In this document: positions 12,117 to 23,998 of the stretch, one piece after another
Numbering within the stretch: position 1 is the stretch's first letter
Layout of the letters: every line of letters begins with the position of its first letter
NCBI GenBank assembly: GCA_035079385.1
Contig: JAVHKY010000013.1
Coordinates: 15,746,001 to 15,810,000, forward strand
Direction of reading: 5' to 3'
Length of the DNA: 64,000 nt
Source: Aspidiotus rigidus
Taxonomy: Eukaryota > Arthropoda > Insecta > Hemiptera > Diaspididae
Translations under genes and position numbers: made by a program
The notes under the pieces: generated by a model
The model's database searches: none
Seen by the model: the letters and a program-made list of their open reading frames with translations, nothing else
Told to the model about the DNA's origin: nothing

Positions 12117-14940
12117 ACTCATAGCAATTTTCAACGCAGAATTCGATGATTATAATAATTTTCTGCAATAAGTGCTCAATCTTCAGATACGGTACCTTTT
12201 TTACCTCGCCATGCATATGTACGTTCAAAAAAGGGATGTATATACACTGATATGTAATCGACTGTGATAGTAGTGGTGTGTGAATACAAAGATTCGTTAC
12301 CAACACACATACAGCCCATTGATCCGAACACCTTGGCTCGGTGATCGTTGTTTTCGCATATAGTGCCGTACATAGTAGAATGGACATATCTGCATATCCA
12401 CGTTCCGCAGAGAAGAGGTTCTTCAACTCCACCAAAAATACCTCTTTTGCTCATCGTTGATGTGCAGATACGTCGATTCTATTTTGTACGGCAGTATACG
12501 GCAATTTAACTTTGTACGGCAGAGCGGATTCGCAACCACACTGAGCGTCCTGATAATCTGCACGTAAATATGTTTATGAAGTTTTTCTAAGAAATGAAAT
12601 GAACATGATAATCAATCCCAAAACTGTAACTTCACAAGGTATCACATTGTTTCTTGGAAAATTGGAACTAGTCTTTTTAAAACTTGAATCTATCTCCATA
12701 TTCATCGTTCTATCAAGGATTTTTTTGGGAAATGAGACCGTGACGTACTTTCATCATGATTTCAATATCCTATGTACAACAGCATACTTTATGAATCTGG
12801 AGAAATGGCTATGTGGCAACTTCCAGGAAGGAAGAGGTATTTTATCTTGAGTTGAAGGTTGAACCCAAAAATATTGCGAAATTGGCTACTACGCAGCGCT
12901 GTGTAAAGAAAACTAAGTTTTTTTTCGCAAAAATCAAAAAAGGCGGGAAACGAGCGAACGAATCACGTGCAGTGCAATCTTACCTTACCGGCATCTGCAA
13001 GTTGAAGCGTTTGAATTCGCGTCGTCTCGTTGCCTCTCAACGATACGCGTTCAGTAGCCGCTAGAAGCAGAAGGTACACTTCAGTGTGAAACGAGAAGCG
13101 CGTCGTTGGGTTCGTGCTCGATCGCGTTGCTTTTTCTTTTTTTTTTCCCTTTTTCAACATCTTACCTACACTTTTCGTTGTGCATCTTCTTATCCGTGTT
13201 TCGAAATTTCGATAATTTTTCTAGATTTTGGATTTTCGAAGCTCGTTTTTTTTTTTCTCTGTTTGTTGTTCGTTTATTATGAAAGGTTTTTCGGTAAAAT
13301 AAATCGTTTCTTCTTTCGCCTGCTCGTTTCTCGATTTCGATTTTCGATTAAAGCGATTATTTTAATTGTGCTATCGCGCGATACGACGAATGCGGCGCGT
13401 ATGAGATCCGTCTCTCTCGTGTTGTAGTCTACGTATATTTTTTTTCTTCTTGTCGAAGTTTTTTATGTAAGGTATATATCGCAAATTGTAATATTTTGGC
13501 GCGTTTCCAGTTCGTTTATTATTTCTGTTTGGTCACATGCCGTTGTTTTCATGGGATGCGTATCTGTTTTATTCTCGTTCTGGAGTATATATAAGGTAAT
13601 TAAAGCATAATGCCAGATAATCACGTTCGAGTTAACCGGGTTTACCGTATCGACTATAATATACTAATTTTACATATACACAGCAGCAGGATTCAGAAGC
13701 TCCGTATCCCTTTTCACCCATTCGGACCGGTATCATTTCGACACGGAGGATCTGAAACGATTCGCGTAATCGGACGCTGAATTGTAAATTGCGAACCGCG
13801 GACGAGAGACGAATTTATTTCAGACGCGACAAAGAGCAATGACTGTATGGTGAAAAGGATGCGCTACACAGTAGTCAGTCGATGCACTTATTACTTTCTG
13901 TCTCTAGAGAATGATTAGTCGCGAATCGGATACCAAACGTATGTAAATTACCGAGGATATGAAATCGTTTCAACGAACTCTTTTTACAGGTGATTCGATA
14001 TTAAAGTCGGATAATATTCGAATCGTTGCGAGAGATTAATTGGGAACGACAACGGGTGGTAAAAAGAAGTGTGAGTGCGCGAGTGTATGACGGCGTGTGC
14101 ATTTTTGCGGATGCAATTTCTTAGAATGGGCAATATAGTAAATAATTACTGGTGTATGGCCATCGAAAGACTCGCTCGTAGTTGAATCATCGCGTTAATT
14201 TGTGGAGCGAACACATACGTATTCTCGCCACTCGCTTTCTAGTTGATAACTAGTTTTGGTAATATTCTTTGTATACCTACGGTAGTTTGTACTCCCATGT
14301 TCTGGTTACCGGATCATGCATCTTGTACCTCTCGAGTTTGAGCACCGATAATGTTATGTAGGAATTTGTGTGATCTTCTTATCTTTACCTGCGTCCTTCC
14401 ACCTATTTGATGTGCAACGAATCGCGATCTGTGGAATGAGAAACCATATGGTGCGAGTATCGAACGAACGTTATAGATTTAACTCTTTGGGGTTCTATTT
14501 TCCTATGCGATGATAATTTAGCTCCTTTGAACAACTTACTTTTGCATCTAGAAGAGCCAAATGAAATAAGTCTGTAGTCGAGAGTTAGAGTGGGTGAGAC
14601 GAACGGAATCATGCTAAAAAACGTAGGCGATACGTGATGGTTTCACCCCAAAGTGTAATCAATATTATTTTGTTCACGTTGCAAATCTAAACAAGGATGG
14701 ACACGTATCAAAACAAAGAGTAAGAGGAATGATAAACACTGGTGAGCACTATCTAATATTTGATAATATTCTCAATGCTAATGGATAAATTTCCTACAAC
14801 TACCTGATGATCGACGGTACGTCGCGGTTTCTGGCTTCTTCCAGATCCTGGTTATTAACGTTGAATTCCTCATTTATTTCTAACTTTTGAACACTCACAA
14901 ATGATCAAAATGTTCCCTATGTATTGGGTATGGGAATCAG

Positions 14941-15174
14941 AGAACCGTCGCCATGATGATAAAGTCAAAGGAAGAGCAGTTTTAGCAGGTTTCAGGAGTG
15001 CCGTGTTAGAAATTTATTTATCAAACACCAAATTTCAATTATTATATTAGTGGAATGGAAAAAATAATTTTTTTGTCGCTAGAATTTTTGTATTTGATGT
15101 CTAATGTTGAAAATTCTCTTACGATGTTACTTAGATTGCTCCTCCTTTGACTTCATCAACACAGTGGCGGTCAT
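14941..15174. repeat. inverted repeat, probable foldback MITE
   Basis: The left arm ACCGTCGCCATGATGATAAA + GTCAAAGGAAGAGC (14944-14977) is matched by an inverse arm at about 15138-15173 (GCTCCTCCTTTGACTTCATC...), with about 160 bp between. Target duplication not determined. Confidence 0.5.
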
Positions 15175-17030
15175 ATTCAGGCTATTCTTATCATTTGGAC
15201 ATACCTATCTCATAAAGTTCCTTAATGTAGGTAAAAATATATAATATAATACAGAGATTTTAGGTACAGAGATTAATATTAAAGGATAATATAATATAGT
15301 ACAAAGATTAACTACAAGGGTTGTGAATTGGGCGAGTATACGAGTGTGAAGAAGTGCTCAATTATAACAGCACAATACTACTTTACATTGCAGAATGTTG
15401 CATACAGTATCAATCATAAATAGGGGTAGTTTTGCCTATGATCACACTCTGTTATCAGTTGGTGAGATCACAAGAATGAAGCCCATAAGGAATTCTTTAG
15501 ATATTGCTCTCATTAACAAATTTTGAGAATTCTCTGGCTAATCAATACTTTTGATTTCTTATTCCAAATTCAATCACTTGTATGATGATCTTTGTTTTTT
15601 TTAGGTCCTTGTTGTCAAAACTTCCCCAAGCTCCAACATTGGGTCGTTTTCAGTGTTGCCAACTATGCATTAATGTGTCAATTTTGACTTGTAATTTATA
15701 ACTTTTGCTAAAGGAAAATGTGCTATCATTGTCCCACTTTTTCTTCCGAATTTGTATCTTTTAAAGATTTTTGGTCGACAACACTGATAGTTTTGCTACT
15801 ATGTCGTTACTGCTTGACAAATTGGAAATCCAATTGTCACACCAATTAATCAAGGTCTTCTTCAAATACCTGATAACATATCTTGATAATACACCAATTT
15901 TTCTGTGACATTATATCTATCGGTTACATGCATATTTTAGAAAATTTCTTTTTGACTTCTATAATAGACCTATTTTCCAATGACGTCACATAACTTCTCT
16001 GAATTGCTGTTGTTGCAGCTTTCCTCTCTCCTGCCTTCAAGCTGAGTGAACAAGCAAAATCTTAGATGTGAATTCTCATAAGAGAAAAATTGGGTTGTTT
16101 AGACTATCAATAGTTGGAAAATTTTTATTGATCTTTTAAGCCGGAATACTTTCCTTATTTTTTCACATCTTAAAAGTAACAATACTTGGAAAACAATCGA
16201 ACTTTATCACTGTGTTAATTAAATGAAGAAAAAACTTTTTTGGGAAGGGACATTGCCCCCTATTTTTGGTCGGGAGGCATGTTGCCCCTACTGCCTCTGC
16301 CCCTATTCCGCCACCCATAAGTACAATCTTTCTTCGATTTTTCTCAGTCGAGTAATGGACCAAATGGTGTCAAAAATTGACCGATTTGCCAAAGTTCCGA
16401 AAGCTTGAATTGGAAAATTTCCTCTTTTTGAAACTTTGTCGGGTCATTGAAGTATTTTCTCGAAATTAGTGCTAAATTTCATAAGTGAATCGAGTAAAAT
16501 TTAAAAGTTCAAGCGATTTGTCATCTTTGAGAAGCTTAAGAAAATTTGGCACATTTTGATCCATTACCCGGCTAAGAAAAGACGTAGAAAGTTCGTTCTA
16601 AACTTTAATTGTAGATGAAATTGAAATACATCTAACCATTTCCACGCTAGAAAAAATTTATCCCAAAATCGCATTATGATTTTGGTGGACCCAGAAAATT
16701 TTTTTCCAGTCAATTCTTCAATTTTGATTGGACTTGGTGGTTCTTCATGTTGAAGATATCGAAAAAAGTTTAAATGACAGAATTCTGGTTGAAAACCGAG
16801 TAAATAAAACATAGGCGAGACATCAGGTGGGGAGGGGCAAGGTGAATATTTATATTTGTTAGCTCATTAAACTGGAAAGTTTTCGAGCTCCCATATGTGC
16901 CTGAAAGTCAGCTTTAATGTCATGAACCCACTTTAGACACCAATTTAGTTTCTTTTGACGCAACGAGTTTCATTTGGCCACCACTCTTGAGCTCATCAAT
17001 AGAAACATCTTTTATTCAGCCTTCAGTTTC

Positions 17031-17159
17031 CGAGGATTTCGTCATCTTCTGAGAGCGTGTCTTCTCTCCAATATATGTCAGTTCGAAAACAAAATCCATC
17101 AATTTCCCGATGGTCTTCTTATGGGCTCTCCTCTGGCTCCCTTAATTTCGGGAATGTAA
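17031..17159 (+). pseudogene. Penelope-like RT fragment
   Basis: A short open stretch ends in FPDGLLMGSPLAPLISGM, the RT block with the G-x-x-M-G-S-P-L-A/S core characteristic of Penelope-like elements, preceded by a decayed 'FENKIHQ'. It ends at a run of about 16 A. The YVDD box and the rest are absent. Confidence 0.7.
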
Positions 17160-18048
17160 AAAAAAAAAAAAAAATTGCTCGAGATCGCAGTTTTTCCTTT
17201 CTCTGTTCCTAATCTATTCCAGGACTAGAAGTTCAATTTCGAAGTTTTCATAAATTAAAAAATTTGATTCTCTATTATCTGTTTCTTTCATTTACCAGGA
17301 AGAAACCCGAAACTGGAATCCACGATGAGAGGTCTTTAATGAGCGAGTGGAAAATGAAAGTGATGCAGGCGTTTCACATTGTATGAGTTCGAGGCGAGAT
17401 TCTAACCCTTTTTCTTCGACCGAACGTCAAATTTTGAGTTTCTTATATACTAACACACCGCTTTTTTCGTTTCTTTGGTCACTTTTTAATTGCATTCGTA
17501 TCTATTATGAAATACGAGTGCGCTTCATTGTGGTCGATCTCTCACCGTCTTAATTATAAATTTTATTTCTCGATCTGCTTCTGTATCTTGTCTCAGTTGG
17601 TGTTCACCGAGAATCAATTCCCTCAAGGAGATCGGTCGTTGTCCATTATTTTAACATTCAGCGGTCCTTGATTCGCTCCATTACAGAAGCAACCGCAATT
17701 TTGACGTCTGTCCCGCTGTTTTGTCGCGAGACCCTCGACCTTTGTATAACTTCGCAAAACTTTGTCGAGCCAATAATTAGGTGTACAATATTTCAAACAA
17801 ATTATACCAGCGTATGATGCATTGTTAATAATCTGTTTTTTCTTTTCTGTTTAATCTGTCGCTTATTAGAGAACACAAGAAGAACCGAAACAAGTTTCCA
17901 CTTTCAACGTAGCTGTATCGAGAGCTCGAAGTTGCAACCGCAATCACGTTACAGTTTCTACCGATCGGATTATGTGATACCAAACATAAGCACGTTACGC
18001 CCCCGTGTCGCAAGAAGAATCTAATTTTCTCGTATTTGTATTATCGAA

Positions 18049-18156
18049 ATGCCGTCCAAGAAACAATATAACCTAGTACAAAATGACGACTACGACACAC
18101 GAATACCGCTGCATTCGGAAGAAGCTTTCCAACATGGCATTACATTCCAGGCTAAG
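18049..18156 (+). CDS. NOS1AP: Capon (NOS1AP) first coding exon
   Basis: ATG at 18049 opens 36 codons that end in a GTAAAT donor: [19 protein letters not shown], then [17 protein letters not shown]. This is the hallmark N-terminus of Capon / NOS1AP (vertebrate MPSKTKYNLVDD..; dipteran proteins are nearly identical), just before the PTB domain; the family then continues with a 'Y-V/I-G-x-L-D-V-P-R-P' strand. Capon is a cytoplasmic adaptor: its PTB domain binds small GTPase regulators and cell-polarity proteins, and its C-terminus binds the nNOS PDZ domain. Exon 1 ends in phase 0 exactly where the PTB domain begins. No other Capon exon was recognised to 64000, so intron 1 is long or the gene continues outside. 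Assigned with high confidence despite the short length because the block is so conserved. Confidence 0.88.
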
Positions 18157-20159
18157 GTAAATATCATTTTGAAAGTTCTTTTAATTCTATCCTAGGCGAT
18201 TTGCGAGAAAATATATTATGTACGCATAAATTGTGGACTAGGATGCCCCCACTCGTGTAGGACGCGTCAGAAGATGTTCAAAGCGTTAATCTTTTTCCTT
18301 CGGTTGGCAGGGATTTAAATTTCTGCGTGTATCGTTTCCTTTGAGAAGTCTGTCGAGAATGCTAATGAAGGCTCGTCGCCCATCTCAGTTCTCTATACGA
18401 AAGGGGGTTATGAAAGGTCGCTGGTAGCAATAAGGAAACTATTTTCGGAAAATGGATCGCTTTTTCTCGTACACGTCTTATCGTCGGCTTCGAAATTAGA
18501 TGGAAATCCTGGTGACATTGAGAAGAGCCTGATTGCGGGGAGTGACACGCGTAGATAGCGAGACAGTCATATATTGCGGGGATCAAGAGCTCGAGAACTT
18601 CTTATCCGCTGTAGGAGTATCGAGTGTTTGTTAGAAAATTTTTGCAGTATTTGTCCGCGTGGGATCGCTAATGAATTAACGTCGACCTGGCGAGTTTGAC
18701 TCAATTTGCATAACTGTTGACGTTAACCCTTTCACGGATTCCAGTTAGGTAACTTTTTCTAAAAGCAACGCCTATCCGAGGGATGGATGACGCGTGAGCG
18801 TCGAAAAAATTTTACAATGTTCGCTCGCATCGAAAGAAAGTTGTATGGTGACATATATTAACGGTAATGTGATATTTTGGAAAAATGCGGTGAAGTGCGA
18901 GAGAGAGAGCCGAAACCGCGGGCGCTTATTATTTCCTCTTTTAATAACGTTAATCAATTTCGATGATAGTTTTTAGAATGCGGCGAACGTCGCATGCCAA
19001 TATTCTGACGCGAGACGCATGTATACGAAATTATAGCCAGCGGACTCGCAGCAGTGCTCAGCATCACGAATCACTCTAATATACATACGAAATATTCGAC
19101 GACTCTTTTCACCTGTCATTTTATACTTTTTTTTTTTTTTGCGAGTTTGTTGCGTGTGTCGCTGGAAGGATGTAAAAGTTTTGTATTCGTCTGCTTGCTA
19201 GATAGGAAACGGTTTAGCGAATTTATATAAAATTTTTCGTCGAACTTCGAGACACTAAATTTTATTCAGCATTAATTTGTGAACCATTTTACGACGTCAA
19301 GTTCGCGAACGACCAAGAAGTAATAAAAACATTAGACTGTGCAGTTTTTTTTTTCGTTCTTTCCCAATCTCGTCGTTCATCTTTTAGTATAAATAAACTT
19401 TAACTGCTGTGCAGTTTCGAGGTACAAAGTATAATATGTAGTTGACTAGCAAAGCGGAAATTTTTTTTTCTGATTAACTTCATCCGTTTTGTTCTCTACA
19501 ACATTATTACAGCCAATTTCCCTCTTGGCATAGGATGTTGTCGTCGATAGGAAAAAAAAAAGTGTTATCGAGCTGATTTTTAATAGAGATATTTCTTTGT
19601 CTTTTGACTGGAACTCTAGAAGCCACAGGGAGTTGTGCTCTTATAAATTTCATTATTTTGACCTCTGAATTACACTTGGGATTTGCGGCCTATACTGAAC
19701 TCCTGATAGACCATTTTGAAAGAAATTTCGTGTAGAACAATTCTTGTTTTCCACGACTGGCTTCTTCAAATATTCGTATCAGAAAACTGATTTTGAGACT
19801 TGCTTATTTTATTCACTAAAATAACGACCCTTGTGACTACGCTCAGTGTCAAGAGGCTCGAAGTGGGCAGATTGGGACGAGAAGGGTGAATATGAATTAG
19901 ATGGTTTTGTAAAAATGGATAAATCACTGGTAGTTCATCATGATTGTTTTAGAGGGAGATGATGATGCAGAGGGAGACAGAGTGATGAAGCCGAATGTTT
20001 TAGAGAGCTGGGAAAGAGAAGAAGTGTTGAACGGACAGATCGTCAGCAGTGCAGAATATGCCTTCGGAACCTTCTGCAATGGTCTCCGATATTTGCAATC
20101 ATCTATCTTGAATCATGTCGTCGAAATTTTTGAAAGTCCTGAAAATCCCTGAACTACCG
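18157..20159. other. start of Capon intron 1, no gene
   Basis: Starts directly after the exon-1 donor. Unique-looking sequence to about 19500. 19850-20060 carries one copy of a dispersed repeat found again at 51400-51570 and 51880-52040 (shared AGAAGTGTTGAACGGACAGA, 'cgtcagca', 'catgattgtttt'). Confidence 0.5.
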
Positions 20160-20189
20160 TAATTTTTCTTGACATCACGTTTTTTTTGT

Positions 20190-21720
20190 AAGTCCCTCCA
20201 CTGTAAGGATTTAAACCAAAAATTATTCCCTGATGACGTCACACTCTACTTTCCTCGTATCGAGGGATTTTTAGTGATGATGTCATACCCTCATGTTCAG
20301 TGTTTCTCCAAATCCGTCACCTGTCTCCTGCTGCTATTTCTTTTTAACCATCAATTGATCAAACTCGAACCCAGTTCATAATGAGAAATAGAGTCTCAAT
20401 TTGGAGAGTCTTTAGTCCAAAATATTCTCTAGCTTATGTCGTAGCCCAGCTTTTAGGAATATAGGCCAAAAATCATTTCGTGATGACGTCATACTCTACT
20501 TTCCTCGTATTGAGTGATTTTTAGTGATGTCTGGACCTGATAATGTGATACCATCACGTTCCTAGTTTCTTCAAATCCGCCCTCTATTTCTTTCCAACCA
20601 CTTGAGAACATCTTCTGCTGGTATTTTTTTATGACCACCAATTAATCAAACACGAACCTAGTTCATAGTAAGGAAGACGATCTCAACCTGAAGAGTCCTA
20701 TTATAAAATCTTTCTCTGGGTCTAGACTATATTCGTTGTAGCATAGCTTTTGTGCCCGGATATGAAATCTAGCTCAAGGCTTCATAGTTACAGCCGAGCT
20801 TGTAAGTTCAGAGCTCAGTCTTCCCCTGGGCTCATCTCGATAAAGATCCATAGCTGCAAATTTGGTAAGTCCTTCCCCTATAGGGATTTAAGCCAAAACT
20901 CAATCCCTGATGATGTCTTACTCTACTTTTCTCGTATTGAGGGATTCTTGGTGATATCTGGACCTGATAATGTCATACCCTTCTGCTTGTAGTTTCTTCA
21001 AATCCGTCCTCCGTCTCCTTCTAACTACCTGAAAACGTGGATGACGTCATACTTTTCTTTCGCTGTCGATTAATCAAACTTGAACCTAGTTCATAATAAG
21101 AAAGAAAGGAGTCTTAGTTCAAAATCTTCGTCTTGGCCCAACTTCTATGTCAGTTGTCGCCTAGCTTTTATACTGAGAGGTAAAATTCAGCTCAAGACTT
21201 CTTAGTTACAACCTAGCTTGAATGTCGAAGCTCAACCTTCCTCTTAGCCCACCTCGATGATGGTTCGTAGCTCCAAATTTGGAAGTTTTTTCTCTGCAGG
21301 AATTTAAGCCAAAAATAATTCCCTGATGACGTCACCCTCTACTTACCTCGTCTCGAGGGATTTCTAGTGTTGTCTGGTCTTTAGAATGTCATACCATTAT
21401 GTTGGTAGTTTCTTCAAATCCGTCCTTTGTCTCTTTCCAACCGTCCACTCTTCTTCCGCGGGTATTTTTTTTTTGACCATCAAATAATCTAACTCGAACC
21501 TGGGTCATATTGAGAAAGCGAGTCTCAACAGTCTTAGTTCAAAATCTTCCTCTGGGCCCAGCGTATGTTAGTTGTGGCCTAGCTTTTATGCAAAGTCCCA
21601 AATTTTTCAAATCTCTCTGTAGAAGGTTAAAACTCGAAATTTTTCCAAGTCTCTGAATTAGGTTAAGGCTATTGATAGCGTCACAATAATTGGATGCGGA
21701 CGTTTCCTCAAGATGTATAA
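20190..21720. repeat. tandem repeat block with TGACGTCA motif
   Basis: Four diverged units begin near 20228, 20480, 20905 and 21322 with CCCTGATGACGTCACACTCT-like starts, then 'ctttcctcgtat.gagggattttt', 'tttcttcaaatccgtc', 'aatcaaactcgaacc' and 'cctagcttttat'. Period is 250-425 bp. The unit edge at 21640-21720 (AAGGCTATTGAT..GTCACAAT, GGATGCGGACGTTT) recurs at 26340-26390. Confidence 0.7.
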
Positions 21721-21729
21721 TTTCTATGG

Positions 21730-23490
21730 CAGGGTTTCTCAAACGGTGTGCCGCAAAAGTTTTATCAAAAACATAAATTAACATGAACTAAAAAAAAAAT
21801 TGTCTTTTTTCTTATAGTTTGACAAATTAATGTTTTTATTTTAACTGAATAAATTAAAAATATTTTATTATAATAAATGAATAATATTCAATTTCCAATT
21901 AGAAAATTTTATAAAATAATAATGATTTCGGTTCTTAGTACAAATTAAGATTTTGAAATTCAATTTATTAATTTAATTTAATTAAGAAAATAAATTTAAA
22001 TAATTAAATCAATAATAATATCTTTGAGGATAAGAGGGTGATAAAATAAAATATATTTATGAAAAAAAAAGTAATAAAATTCAAGGCACTTTCGTTAAAA
22101 AAGCCTTGAATTTTATTAAATTTTTATCGTGATAATCTCGTCTGGACAAGTCCTTATTTTATTTTGAAAATATTCTCAATTTGTTACCTCAATGTTGAAT
22201 TAATAAAATTTTAGTAAAAGAATTTATATCTATTTAATTGATTAGGGATACAATCTAATTTAATAATATTGATGGTAATGTTCATGAATTATTTACATGT
22301 GTTTAAATAGAATACCCCGACAATATGGGTATTATTTTCTCTGATTTTATTTTATTTTGAAATAATATATCAACAATAAATGATGAAATAAAAAATTCTA
22401 TCAATAATAATACTGTATCATGAAAAAAAACTTTCATCTTTAAAAAATAAAATAATAAATTAATTAAATTTTTAATAATAATTTAGTGTTCGAAATTAAT
22501 TAAAAACAAAGCTAATCGCTATTGAACTCATAATAAATTTAAAAATCAAACTTTTCGAAAGAAATTAAAAATTAAATTTCAAATTTAAAAATTGATATTC
22601 TTTATAATATAAAAATAATACTTGGAGTTAATAAAATAATTAGATTTATTAATGATGTAGAAAAATTAGATTTAAATATAATTGAATAAAATTTTTTACT
22701 AAAAAATGAATTAAAATATTTATTTGAATTATACATGAATAAATTTGAAATAGATAAAATTGATTGTATATTCTCCATTTTATTTAATTATTATAAATTA
22801 AATTCATAATTATTATTTAATAATTATTATTTTAATTTTAAATATAATCAAAATATTGATTATTAATTTCTTTCATATTAATTTATTAATGAATTTTTTT
22901 TTCAATTATTTCCCAATGATTTTTTTATTAATTTGATATTTTTAGTTTTTTAAAATTTATATCATTACTATTATTTTTTATTGATGAAATTACCCAAAAA
23001 AGTAATCATAAGCACTATCTGACCGATGTGTTCCAATTTTTGAATGATGTCAGCTCCAGTTATAATATTACTTGAACTTGAGTCCAAACGTGCAGTCACT
23101 GTCATAAAAATCAAGAACTTTCTGCGACTTGGCCAAAAATACAGATTATATTTCATATTTTCTCATAAATTTCGGAATTAGAAGAGCCCAGAGGGTTTCC
23201 AGTATGTGCAGGAAACATTCAGACACTCTTGCGTATATTGGTGGCAAAATTTTTTGAGTCCCGGTGAAAGTTCAGAGCTCTTGTTTCCCGGGGAAAGAAG
23301 GGTGAGGCCTCATCTAACCATCTTGTAGGTCACAAATTCTGAAATTAGGAGGAGGAAATCTGTAGAGACATGAACGTGTCAAAATGCACAAAAATTTTGG
23401 ATACAATTTGGAGTTCTGGAAATGCTGTGCCATAGAAATATTATCTCATGGAAAAATGTGCCGCGATATAAGAAAGGTTGAAAAACACTG
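21730..23490. mobile_element. non-autonomous hAT element, copy 1
   Basis: The ends are CAGGGTTTCTCAAACGGTGT and the inverse AGAAAGGTTGAAAAACACTG, hAT-type termini. The flanks TTCTATGG (21722-21729) and CTCTATAG (23491-23498) agree at 6 of 8 positions, a decayed 8-bp duplication. The interior is about 1.7 kb, extremely AT-rich, without transposase. Copy 2 is at 52401-54090. It sits inside a dispersed repeat whose uninterrupted version lies near 26340-26430. Confidence 0.8.
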
Positions 23491-23763
23491 CTCTATAGTT
23501 CGGAAGTAGTCTGAACTTGAGAAGTCTCATCTTGAAATGCTCCTCCCTGGGCCTAGCTTATGTTTATCCTGAGACTCCATTCTAGCGTAAGACTTCATTG
23601 CTGCAGTCTAGCTCATAGGTTTATGGGTTGAAATTTTTCCTCCTTTAAACAGGTCAAGAGCTATTATCGGAACTCATAAAGAGTGAGTGAGGTGTAAGTA
23701 GAGCACTGATATTGAAAAAGGGTTTTCCAATTGTACAAATCTACTTTATTAGTTGCTTTTACA

Positions 23764-23798
23764 AGAGTACTTTCGGGTGTTATCCCATCATCAGTTGT
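23764..23798 (-). ncRNA. hammerhead-ribozyme-like motif
   Basis: Read on the minus strand: ACAA, CTGATGA, a GGG/CCC stem II, GAAA, the self-complementary AGTACT, C, TTGT. ACAA/TTGT pair as stem I and CTGATGA..GAAA is the hammerhead core. Stem III would be the dimer-forming AGTACT. One extra T lies between the core and stem II. Confidence 0.5.
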
Positions 23799-23801
23799 GT
23801 C

Positions 23802-23839
23802 GCAACTGATGATGGGATAACACCCGAAAGTACTCTTGT
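23802..23839 (+). ncRNA. hammerhead-ribozyme-like motif
   Basis: Mirror copy of the minus-strand motif just left of it: CAA, CTGATGA (23806-23812), TGGGATAACACCC, GAAA (23826-23829), palindromic AGTACT, C, TTG. Stem I is only 3 bp here because the palindrome spacer cut the 5' arm. Confidence 0.4.
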
Positions 23840-23998
23840 AAAAGCAACTAATAAAGTAGATTTGTTCAATTGGAAAACCCTTTTTCAAGGTTAAGAGCTT
23901 CTCACATTTTTGGAGGTTCATAGGTCGAACTTTTCCCAATGCCACCATCTTCGATAGGGGCATTTACTCCGTCATCATCGCATATTTGTTCATTCTAA

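Larger units (their letters stand above)
12124..18048. other. upstream and putative 5'UTR region of Capon
   Basis: No coding sequence recognised besides the transposon pieces listed separately. Around 12480-12520 are two more copies of the TTTGTACGGCAG motif. 13000-14300 and 17400-18048 are richer in CG dinucleotides (for example GCTCGATCGCG, GTGCTATCGCGCG), as in arthropod promoter and 5'UTR DNA. No TATA box or start site can be fixed by eye. Confidence 0.35.
23664..23963 (-). pseudogene. Penelope-like 3' end in palindromic arrangement
   Basis: 23712-23888 is a near-perfect 177-bp palindrome (arms of about 86 bp, spacer of a few bases). Each arm holds CTGATGA..GAAAGTACTCTTGT, a pattern also found at the 3' end of the PLE piece at 62379-63340. 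Open frames run through it on both strands because of the symmetry; they are not considered genes. See the separate ribozyme-like entries. Confidence 0.55.

Noticed and set aside
13086..13427. 113-codon ORF with poly-Phe stretch
   Set aside because: It is driven by T-rich low complexity in a likely upstream region; no conserved motif.
20160..21000. ORFs at 20169-20381 and 20750-20992
   Set aside because: They lie in the tandem block and are not preserved between units.
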